Below, piece by piece: positions 57,199-64,000 of a stretch of DNA of 64,000 nucleotides (within the stretch, counting starts at the first letter, position 1; each line of letters starts with the position of its first letter). The DNA is taken from positions 1 through 64,000 of the forward strand of contig NZ_BDBL01000025.1 in the NCBI RefSeq assembly GCF_001612965.1, read 5' to 3'. The notes below the pieces were generated by a model that saw nothing but the letters and a program-made list of their open reading frames with translations, was not told where the DNA came from and did not search any database. This stretch comes from Nocardia kruczakiae NBRC 101016 (GTDB lineage Bacteria; Actinomycetota; Actinomycetes; Mycobacteriales; Mycobacteriaceae). A program made the position numbers and the translations under genes.

Positions 57199-57384
57199 TC
57201 ACCAGGAGCTCTTGTGCACGCCCGGCAGCTCGCCGCGGTGCGCCATCTCACGGACGCAGACGCGGCACAGGCCGAACTTGCGGTAGACCGCGCGGGGGCG
57301 GCCGCAGCGCTGGCAGCGGGTGTAGCCACGAACGGCGAACTTCGGCTTCGCGGCGGCTTTGTTGACGAGAGCTTTCTTAGCCAT
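57199..57384 (-). CDS. rpsZ: 30S ribosomal protein S14, zinc type
   Basis: Starting at the ATG at 57384 the product is 61 residues, the length of zinc-binding S14. It has CQRC and CRVC pairs around GRPRAVYRKFGL. It lies 4 bp after rplE. In related genomes rpsH follows directly; here a terminator follows instead. Confidence 0.97.
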   Translation of the reverse strand: MAKKALVNKAAAKPKFAVRGYTRCQRCGRPRAVYRKFGLCRVCVREMAHRGELPGVHKSSW

Positions 57385-57388
57385 GTGC

Positions 57389-57952
57389 TCAGTTCTCCTT
57401 GAACGGGAAGCCGAGGTGCTTGAGCAGGGCGCGGCCCTCCTCATCGTTGGTCGCGGTGGTCACGACCGTGATGTCCATACCGCGCGGGCGGTCGATGGAG
57501 TCCACGTCGATCTCGTGGAACATCGACTGCTCGCTCAGGCCGAACGTGTAGTTGCCGTTGCCGTCGAACTGCTTCGGCGACAGGCCGCGGAAGTCGCGGA
57601 TACGGGGCAGCGCGATGGACACCAGGCGGTCCAGGAACTCCCACATGCGGTCGCCGCGCAGCGTGACGCGCGCACCGATCGGCATACCCTCACGCAGCTT
57701 GAACTGCGCGATGGACTTGCGGGCCTTGCGGATCTCCGGCTTCTGGCCGGTGATCAGGGCCAGGTCGTTGACGGCGCCGTTGATCAGCTTGGCGTCGCGG
57801 GCGGCGTCACCGACACCCATGTTGACGACGACCTTCACCACGCCCGGGATCTGCATCACGTTGGCGTAGTTGAATTCGTTGTTCAGCGCGTCCTTGATCT
57901 CCGCGCGGTAGCGCAGCTTGAGACGAGGCTGAATGTTCTCTGCGGTGGTCAT
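57389..57952 (-). CDS. rplE: 50S ribosomal protein L5
   Basis: The 187-residue product has L5 features: the segment beginning PRLKLRYRAEIKDAL, VVVNMGVGDA, TGQKPEIRKARKSIAQFKLR, and the C-terminal RPRGMDITVVTTA. L5 binds 5S rRNA. It lies 2 bp after rplX. Confidence 0.97.
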   Translation of the reverse strand: MTTAENIQPRLKLRYRAEIKDALNNEFNYANVMQIPGVVKVVVNMGVGDAARDAKLINGAVNDLALITGQKPEIRKARKSIAQFKLREGMPIGARVTLRGDRMWEFLDRLVSIALPRIRDFRGLSPKQFDGNGNYTFGLSEQSMFHEIDVDSIDRPRGMDITVVTTATNDEEGRALLKHLGFPFKEN

Positions 57953-57954
57953 GC

Positions 57955-58269
57955 TCAGATGTCCTTCCCGTTGCGACGGGAGATGCGCACCCGCTTGCCG
58001 TTCTCGTCGGTGCGGTAACCCACCCGGGTCGGCTTGCCGTCGGAGTCGACAACCATCACGTTGGACACGTGGATGGGCGCCTCCTGGGTCACGATGCCGC
58101 CGGAGCTGGCGCCGCGCTGGTTCGCGGAGTTCGCGACGTGCTTCTTGATCCGGTTCACGCCCTCGACCAGGACCTTCTCGGTAGCCGGGTAGGCCTGGAT
58201 GACCTTGCCCTTGGCGCCCTTGTCCTTACCCGAGACGACGATCACGGTGTCGCCCTTGTGCACCTTCAT
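57955..58269 (-). CDS. rplX: 50S ribosomal protein L24
   Basis: The 104-residue product begins MKVHKGDTVIVVSGKDKGAKG, the KOW-motif start of L24. GVNRIKKH and PIHVSNVMVVD follow. L24 initiates assembly of the 50S subunit. It starts one base after rplN. Confidence 0.97.
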   Translation of the reverse strand: MKVHKGDTVIVVSGKDKGAKGKVIQAYPATEKVLVEGVNRIKKHVANSANQRGASSGGIVTQEAPIHVSNVMVVDSDGKPTRVGYRTDENGKRVRISRRNGKDI

Positions 58270-58270
58270 G

Positions 58271-58639
58271 TCAGAGCACCTCCGGGGCCAGCGAAACGAT
58301 CTTCATGAAACGCTTGTCGCGCAGCTCACGGCCGACGGGGCCGAAGATGCGGGTGCCACGCGGATCGTTGTCCGCCTTGATCAGCACCGCGGCGTTCTCG
58401 TCGAACTTGATGTACGAACCATCCGGACGACGACGCTCCTTGACGGTGCGCACGACGACCGCCTTGACGACATCACCCTTCTTGACGTTGCCGCCGGGGA
58501 TGGCGTCCTTGACGGTGGCGACGATGACGTCGCCGATACCGGCATAGCGACGCGACGACCCGCCGAGCACGCGGATGCACAGAATCTCCTTGGCACCCGT
58601 GTTGTCGGCGACGCGCAGTCGCGACTCCTGCTGAATCAC
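58271..58639 (-). CDS. rplN: 50S ribosomal protein L14
   Basis: The GTG at 58639 follows GGAGGAGC and gives 122 residues, the normal L14 length (IQQESRLRVADNTGAKE, then GGSSRRYAGIGDVIVATVKD). It is the first gene of its transcript; the S10 operon genes are not upstream. A longer upstream in-frame start is not supported. Confidence 0.97.
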   Translation of the reverse strand: MIQQESRLRVADNTGAKEILCIRVLGGSSRRYAGIGDVIVATVKDAIPGGNVKKGDVVKAVVVRTVKERRRPDGSYIKFDENAAVLIKADNDPRGTRIFGPVGRELRDKRFMKIVSLAPEVL

Positions 58640-58843
58640 TTCAGCTCCTCCTAGACCTGGACGTAATGCACGCCGGATTACCGACCCGACGGGCATGGTC
58701 AGTTGCCCTTCGACGGACCTTGACGGCCCGCTCCCGCACAGTAGCGGGGCAGCGCCTGCCAGCGGTTTTGCACGATCTCCGAAGATCAACCACTGTGGGT
58801 TCGCGGCCGAAGTGCGGGCACAATGCCTGCAGGCAACCCGACA

Positions 58844-58872
58844 AGTGTAGCGAAGGCGCAGGTCGAGCCCAA
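58844..58872 (-). promoter_or_regulatory. Candidate promoter of the rplN operon
   Basis: On the minus strand, TTGGGC (58867-58872) and TACACT (58844-58849) are 17 bases apart, giving a leader of about 195 bases before rplN. The remaining 58640-59043 gap must also hold the promoter of the divergent peptidase gene, but none was clear there. Confidence 0.6.
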
Positions 58873-59043
58873 ATCAGGGGCGGACGGGGCATCCGGCGAG
58901 GCCGGCCCCCATGGGTGGCGGTCGAACTCAGCCGATACTCAGCAGGTTCGGTTAGCCTCTCACGGACGCGACCGGCCCCGCTTCCGGGTGGGGCCGCGGT
59001 GTTGTCGCGCAGGTGCACGATGAAGTCGGGGAGAGGATTTTCT

Positions 59044-61086
59044 GTGACATCGTCCGGTCGCCAGGTCCGCCTGGGTCGTCGCTCGTTCCTGATCGCCCTC
59101 GGCGCGGTGCCGGTGGCCACCGCCCTGGTGGCGTGCAACAGCGACGACACGAAGCCCAAACCTCTCACCGGACCCGATCTGTCGGGCGTCGACCCCGCGG
59201 TGCGCCCGCAGGACGATCTGTACCGCAATATCAACGGCACCTGGCTGCGCACCTACCAGCTGCCACCGGACAAGGTCTCCTACGGCACCTTCGCCGAGGT
59301 GTCCGATCGGGTCGAGGGCCAGCTGCGCGAGGTCATCGACGGCATCCACGATCCGAAGGACGGGTCGGAGGGCCAGCAGATCCGCGACCTCTACGACGCG
59401 CGGATGGATCTGGACACGCTCGAGAAGCTCGGCACCGCCCCGCTGCAACCGCTGTTCGCCCGGATCGACGGGGCGCAGAACAGGGCCGATCTCGCGAAGG
59501 TCATGGGCGCGCTGCCGCTGGGCGGCCTGATCGGGCTGGGCGTGAGTATCGACCGCAAGAATTCGAACGCCTACATTCCGGCGGTGGGACAGTCCGGCCT
59601 CGGCATGAGCGAGCAGTACTACCGGAAACCCGAATTCGCGCAATATCTTTCGGCGTACCAGACGTTGCTGCACAAATTGGCGACCGGCGCCGGCCTCCCG
59701 GATCCGGACGGTGCGGCCGAACGCACCCTGGACCTGGAGAAGCGCATCGCCGCGGGTTACTGGGACAACGTCCGCACCCGCGACGCCGACGCCACCTACA
59801 ACCTCATGGCGTGGAACGAGATGACCACGCTCGCACCGGGTTTCGACTGGGAGCCGTGGCTCGCCGGTAGCACCGACCGGCCCAAGGAGCTGTTCGCGAA
59901 GATGGTCGTCGGCGAACCGTCGTTCGTCACCGCGGCGGGTCAGCTGTGGACCGAGGTGGATATCAACACCTGGCGGGAATGGCTGAAACTCAGCCTGCTG
60001 CGCAAATACGCCAAGTACATGAACAAGGACCTCTCGGACGCGAATTTCGATTTCCTGAAGGCCACCAGCGGAATCGAGCAGCGACCGGAGCTGTGGAAAT
60101 CGGCGGTCGCGGTCGTCGACGCGAATCTCGGTGAGCAGCTGGGCAAGCTGTACGTGGCGAAATACTTTCCGCCGCAGGCCAAGACGCGGGCCAAGGAACT
60201 GGTCGACAATCTGCTCGCCGCCTACCGCGAGAACTTCCGCAATTCCTCGTGGATGTCGCCGCGCACCCGCGAGGCCGCGATCGCGAAACTGGACAAGATC
60301 ACGGTCAAGATCGGCTACCCCGACAAGTGGGTGGACTATTCGAAGCTGAAGGTCACCCGCGGCCAACTGGTCGAATCCCTGCTCGCCATCGAAGCTTTCG
60401 AGGCGAAGCGATCGATGGACAAGCTGGGGACGCCGGTGGACAAGGCCGAATGGGGCATGTCGCCGCAGACCGTCAACGCCTACTACGAGGCGACCTCCAA
60501 TTCCATCAACTTCCCGGCCGCGATCCTGCAGGCCCCGTTCTTCGACACCGGCGCCGAACCGGCGGTGAACTACGGCGCGATCGGCGCGACCATCGGCCAC
60601 GAGATCGGCCACGGCTTCGACGACCAGGGTTCGAAGTACAACGGCGACGGCAATCGCGAGGACTGGTGGACCCCGGAGGACCGGGCCGCGTTCGAGGCCA
60701 AGACCAAACAGTTGATCGATCAGTACAACGCGCTGGTGCCCGAGGGACTGCCGCCCAGCGATCACGTCAACGGTCAGCTGACCGTCGGCGAGAACCTCGC
60801 CGACCTGCGCGGATTGATGATCGCGCTGGCCGCCTTCCGCATCGAGGAAGCCAAGAGCGGCCGCAACGCCCCGGACTACACCCCGATGTTCCAGTCCTGG
60901 GGCCGCAATTGGCGCGAGAAGCAGACCCAGCAGTCGCTCGAACAGCAGGTCGCGACGGATCCGCACTCCCCCGGCGAATTCCGCTGCAACCAGGTGGTGC
61001 GCAACCTGCCGGAGTTCTACACGAGCTTCGGCGTCCAGCCGTCGGACAAACTCTTCCTTCCCGAGGATCAGCGCGTCGCTCTGTGA
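59044..61086 (+). CDS. M13-family zinc metallopeptidase, lipoprotein
   Basis: M13 (neprilysin/PepO-type) enzymes cleave short peptides. The GTG at 59044 follows GGGAGAGGA and gives 680 residues. A twin-arginine signal (GRRSFL, 11-16) leads to a lipobox ending at Cys31 (LVAC), so export and lipid anchoring are likely. The N-terminal M13 domain is followed by the catalytic domain, with HEIGH at 519-523 and the third zinc ligand Glu583 in GENLADLRG. All key residues are intact. The gene is divergent from rplN and convergent with the debranching-enzyme gene. An upstream in-frame ATG at 59020 is an alternative start. Confidence 0.93.
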   Translation: MTSSGRQVRLGRRSFLIALGAVPVATALVACNSDDTKPKPLTGPDLSGVDPAVRPQDDLYRNINGTWLRTYQLPPDKVSYGTFAEVSDRVEGQLREVIDGIHDPKDGSEGQQIRDLYDARMDLDTLEKLGTAPLQPLFARIDGAQNRADLAKVMGALPLGGLIGLGVSIDRKNSNAYIPAVGQSGLGMSEQYYRKPEFAQYLSAYQTLLHKLATGAGLPDPDGAAERTLDLEKRIAAGYWDNVRTRDADATYNLMAWNEMTTLAPGFDWEPWLAGSTDRPKELFAKMVVGEPSFVTAAGQLWTEVDINTWREWLKLSLLRKYAKYMNKDLSDANFDFLKATSGIEQRPELWKSAVAVVDANLGEQLGKLYVAKYFPPQAKTRAKELVDNLLAAYRENFRNSSWMSPRTREAAIAKLDKITVKIGYPDKWVDYSKLKVTRGQLVESLLAIEAFEAKRSMDKLGTPVDKAEWGMSPQTVNAYYEATSNSINFPAAILQAPFFDTGAEPAVNYGAIGATIGHEIGHGFDDQGSKYNGDGNREDWWTPEDRAAFEAKTKQLIDQYNALVPEGLPPSDHVNGQLTVGENLADLRGLMIALAAFRIEEAKSGRNAPDYTPMFQSWGRNWREKQTQQSLEQQVATDPHSPGEFRCNQVVRNLPEFYTSFGVQPSDKLFLPEDQRVAL

Positions 61087-61092
61087 AACCGG

Positions 61093-63201
61093 TCAGTGGG
61101 TGATCAGTCGCCAATCCTCGGGAAGGTTGGCGGCCGTCACCTGCTCGCCGTCCACCGCCAGATCCACCGCGGTACCGCCGAGGCGCAGATCGGTGAGCTC
61201 TACCCTGCCCCAGCGCGCGGGGACGTGCGGCAGGACGGTCACCGTGCGGTGCGGCACATCGGGTTCGAGTCCGAGGAACGAACGGACCAGCAGCAACGGC
61301 GCGGCACTGGCCCAGGCCTGCGGCGAACACGAGGTCGGGTACGGCACCGGCGCCGAGAACCGAGAACGCTGGAACCCGCAGAACAGCTCGGGCAGGCGGC
61401 CGCCGAAAGCCGTTGCGGCGTCGAGCAATCCGTTGGACAGCCGGGTGGCCAGTCCCACCGCACCCGGGATGTGACGGTAACGCAGCAGTCCGGCGACGGC
61501 GATGGCGGTGTCGTGCGGCCAGACCGAACCGTTGTGATAGCTCATCGGATTGAACGCGCCCATCCCGGAAGACAGTGTGCGCAAACCGAATCCGGAGTCC
61601 ATCTCGGCGGTCGCCAGATGGTGCACCAGCTGTTCGGCATGTTCGTCGGTCACGATGCCCGACCACAGGCAATGGCCGACATTGCTGGTGAGCGCGTCGA
61701 CGCGGCGTTTATTGCCGTCCAAAGCGACTGCGTACCAGCCCTTTTCGGGAATCCAGAACGCTTCGGAGAATTTCGTCCGCAGTTCGGCGGCGTGTTCGCG
61801 CAGCTTCTCGGCCTTGTCCGACTGCCCGAATTCCTCGGCCAGTTCGGCGCGGGCCAGGATCGCCGCGTAGACGTAGCTCTGCACCTCGCACAGCGCGATC
61901 GGCGCCTGGGCGAGATGTCCGGCCGCGTCGTTGATGCCGTCGAAGCTGTCCTTCCAGCCCTGATTGATCAGGCCGCGGTCGGTCGCGCGCTGATATTCGA
62001 CGAAGCCGTCGCCGTCGCGGTCGCCGAAATGCGACATCCAGTCGAGGGCCGCGTCGGCCGCCGGCAGCAGCGTCTGCACGGCCTCCGGCGAGGCACCCCA
62101 CCGCCGGGTCTCGGCCAGCAGCATCACGAAAAGCGGTGTGGCGTCGACGGTTCCGTAGTACACCTCACCGCCCAGGGCCAGTCCGCCCGCCGGGCCGCGG
62201 CGGATCTCGTGCATGATCCGGCCCGGTTCCTCCTCGGTGAGGGCGTCGACCTGCTGGCCCTGCATTTCGGCCAATTGCTGCATGGTGCCCAGGGCGAGCG
62301 AGGAGTCCAGCGGCAGCGCCATCCACGCGGTGAGCAGCGAGTCGCGGCCGAACAGCGTCATGAACCATGGGGCGCCGGCGGCGACGAAGGTGCGGTGGCG
62401 GCGTTCCTCGCGAATCTGCAACGCCCCCAGGTCGCTTTCGGTGCGCTGCAGAATGGCGGTGAGCTGCGGATCTCCGGTGGTGAGTTTGGTGGCGGTGTCA
62501 CGCCACGCGGCCATCTTGCGGCCCGGTTCGCTGCTGCGGTAGTGCTCGCCGGGGCGGAGCGCGACATGCACCCGCTGATTGGCCACCGTCGGCTGGGCCA
62601 GGATCTCGGTCTGCCAGCGGCCGGTGGCAGGCACGACGATGCGCCAGGTCAGCGAGCCGGGCAGCACAATCGGCAGTTCCGAGGACGAGACGGCCAGGCC
62701 GCGGGCGCGATCGGAACGGTCGTTGAGCAGTAGTTCGTTGTCGGTGACCAGTATTTCGGCCCGTCCGTGCCCGGCGCGGCCCTCCTTGACGGCGAACAGA
62801 TCCACGAAGTCGGCATCGGCACGCAGTTCCAGCACCACGGCCGTGGGTTCGCGGCCGAGATTCTCCAGGATCACCGTCTCCCGCATACCGTCGGCGACGA
62901 GGCGTTCGCGCACCACCAGCAGACTGGAATCGGCGGCGCCCGACCGCGGCGGCCGCCGCAGGATGAACCGTGCGGTGAAGGCCTCCGGACTGAGCACCGA
63001 CAGCGGTTCGAGCCGCTGCCCGTCGACCCGCAACTCCCACCGCGACACCACGCGGGCATCGCGATAGAACAGGCCCTGCGACGTTCCCGATTCCACATCG
63101 CCGACCCGATCGGACAGGCAGAAGGTGCTGCCCTCGACCAGCGTCACCGAACCGTTCAGCAGGGCGGGTTCGCCGCCGTTGAGAGGTGAGGGGCCGGTCA
63201 T
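61093..63201 (-). CDS. Glycogen-debranching-like (amylo-alpha-1,6-glucosidase-type) protein
   Basis: The 702-residue product has an N-terminal beta-sandwich domain of the GDE_N type (SDRVGDVESGTSQGLFYRD) and a C-terminal six-hairpin glycosidase-like domain. The latter includes APWFMTLFGRDSLL, LINQGWKDSFDGI, YHNGSVWPHDTAI and PTSCSPQAWASAAPLLLV. Such proteins act on glycogen or related alpha-glucans; the exact substrate cannot be read from the sequence. No signal peptide is seen, so it is cytosolic. Six bases separate its stop from the peptidase stop on the opposite strand. Confidence 0.85.
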   Translation of the reverse strand: MTGPSPLNGGEPALLNGSVTLVEGSTFCLSDRVGDVESGTSQGLFYRDARVVSRWELRVDGQRLEPLSVLSPEAFTARFILRRPPRSGAADSSLLVVRERLVADGMRETVILENLGREPTAVVLELRADADFVDLFAVKEGRAGHGRAEILVTDNELLLNDRSDRARGLAVSSSELPIVLPGSLTWRIVVPATGRWQTEILAQPTVANQRVHVALRPGEHYRSSEPGRKMAAWRDTATKLTTGDPQLTAILQRTESDLGALQIREERRHRTFVAAGAPWFMTLFGRDSLLTAWMALPLDSSLALGTMQQLAEMQGQQVDALTEEEPGRIMHEIRRGPAGGLALGGEVYYGTVDATPLFVMLLAETRRWGASPEAVQTLLPAADAALDWMSHFGDRDGDGFVEYQRATDRGLINQGWKDSFDGINDAAGHLAQAPIALCEVQSYVYAAILARAELAEEFGQSDKAEKLREHAAELRTKFSEAFWIPEKGWYAVALDGNKRRVDALTSNVGHCLWSGIVTDEHAEQLVHHLATAEMDSGFGLRTLSSGMGAFNPMSYHNGSVWPHDTAIAVAGLLRYRHIPGAVGLATRLSNGLLDAATAFGGRLPELFCGFQRSRFSAPVPYPTSCSPQAWASAAPLLLVRSFLGLEPDVPHRTVTVLPHVPARWGRVELTDLRLGGTAVDLAVDGEQVTAANLPEDWRLITH

Positions 63202-63470
63202 CGCGCATCACCCCCTCGGGGGTGTCGCGGCACCGCGGCGGGCACAGTAGATCGTTTCGTCGACTCGAACATCACCATCGCGAACGGCTCCTCCCTGATC
63301 ACCGGCGACAACCGATCCGGCTCGAGGTGTGCGTGGGCCTATCCGACAACGTTCGTGCGAGAACGTCTCGATCATCGAGAGTAACCGCTGGACGGTGTTC
63401 GGCACGGCCGATCCCTCGACCACGTCGCAAATCCGCGCCGCGGCGCAGCAGCGTGGATCGCGGACGGGAC

Positions 63471-64000
63471 TCAGCGCGCGCGATCGCCCGCTCCCTCGAC
63501 AGGCCGTTTACGCGGCGGTTTGACGTTGACCAGGCTGCGGTCACCTCCGTAGTGGGCCAGCACCCGGGGATCGATCACCGCGCGCCACAGCGGCGGCACC
63601 GCGGCCAGCAGGACCATCCCGGCATAACCCATCGGAAGCTGTGGCGCCTGCTCGACGCTGCGCAGGGTCTGGTAGCGGCGGCCCGGATTCGCGTGGTGGT
63701 CACTGTGGCGCTGCAGATGGAACAGGAAGATGTTGGTGACCAGGCTGTCGCTGTTCCAGCTGTCGCGCGGCGAACAGCGCCCGAATGTGCCGTCGGCGCG
63801 CCGCACGCGCAGCAGGCCGTAGTGCTCGACGTAGTTCACCGTCTCGAGCAGAAGGATGCCGATCAACGCCTGCAAGGCCAGCCACGGGATCACCCGCGGG
63901 CCGAAGTACAGGATCATGGCGCCGAACAGCACGACGCTCATCGACCAGGCCTGCAGCAGATGATTCTCGTAGCTGAACCACCGCTTGCCCCTGCGTGCCA
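63471..64000 (-). CDS. alkB: AlkB-type alkane 1-monooxygenase (C-terminal part; start outside window)
   Basis: The frame is open to the right edge and encodes the last 176 residues. It contains histidine motifs typical of membrane di-iron alkane hydroxylases: NYVEHYGL and LQRHSDHHANPGRRYQ. Hydrophobic segments, then QLPMGYAGMVLLAAVPPLW, follow. AlkB oxidises medium-chain alkanes at the terminal carbon with rubredoxin as electron donor. A rubredoxin gene is not in the 269-bp gap downstream (63202-63470), where nothing else was recognised either. The N-terminal half is outside the window. Confidence 0.9.
   Translation of the reverse strand, partial: ARRGKRWFSYENHLLQAWSMSVVLFGAMILYFGPRVIPWLALQALIGILLLETVNYVEHYGLLRVRRADGTFGRCSPRDSWNSDSLVTNIFLFHLQRHSDHHANPGRRYQTLRSVEQAPQLPMGYAGMVLLAAVPPLWRAVIDPRVLAHYGGDRSLVNVKPPRKRPVEGAGDRAR

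Noticed and set aside
63202..63470. Small frames between the debranching-enzyme and alkB genes
   Set aside because: They overlap one another on both strands, have no ribosome-binding sites and encode no rubredoxin-like cysteine motif.

Overview
The window is a GC-rich actinobacterial chromosome segment. PE and PPE proteins, several EspG-type chaperones, a mycosin and a complete set of ESX (type VII secretion) core components, together with actinobacterial ribosomal-protein gene order, point to the Mycobacteriales. A Nocardia-like organism is the best guess, by inference only. No tRNA, rRNA, CRISPR array or insertion sequence was recognised.

Region 1 (1-10.6 kb) holds the ESX machinery: eccC (running off the left edge), mycP and eccD on the minus strand, eccA on plus, eccB on minus and eccE on plus. 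Region 2 (10.6-38.6 kb, all minus strand) reads in transcription order: a WXG100-like protein, a YbaB-like protein, a 5,647-residue giant protein with a CpnT-like N-terminus and internal enzyme-like domains, a putative immunity protein, a large EspB-like WXG protein, an EspG-like chaperone, EspH-like, EspL/YbaB-like, EspC-like and EspA-like proteins, PE, PPE, EspG, and an EsxB/EsxA-like pair. Region 3 (38.7-47.4 kb) has dtd on plus, then a second, smaller minus-strand cassette that is paralogous to region 2: YbaB-like, a CpnT-N-like protein with a proline-rich repeat tail, a WXG100-like protein, a Ser-Gly-Tyr repeat EspB-like protein and an EspG-like chaperone. A DUF6585-like membrane protein gene lies upstream.

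Region 4 (47.9-58.9 kb) is the spc ribosomal cluster on the minus strand. It is split in two. rplN-rplX-rplE-rpsZ ends at a strong terminator. rpsH-rplF-rplR-rpsE-rpmD-rplO-(terminator)-secY-adk-map follows after an inserted block of about 3.7 kb, which carries three Roadblock/LC7-like genes, a PATAN/DUF4388-like gene and a plus-strand DUF1275 membrane protein. Region 5 (59-64 kb) holds an M13 metallopeptidase lipoprotein, a glycogen-debranching-like enzyme and the C-terminal part of an AlkB-type alkane monooxygenase.

The likely biology is one ESX secretion machine with two dedicated substrate cassettes. Each cassette has its own chaperone-like EspG, YbaB-like protein, small WXG protein, EspB-like substrate and CpnT-like channel or carrier protein. 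The giant protein combines a papain-fold glutaminase-like triad, a zincin-like HExxH domain, a degenerate copy of that domain and a histidine-rich tract, which makes it the best candidate for an undescribed secreted effector system.
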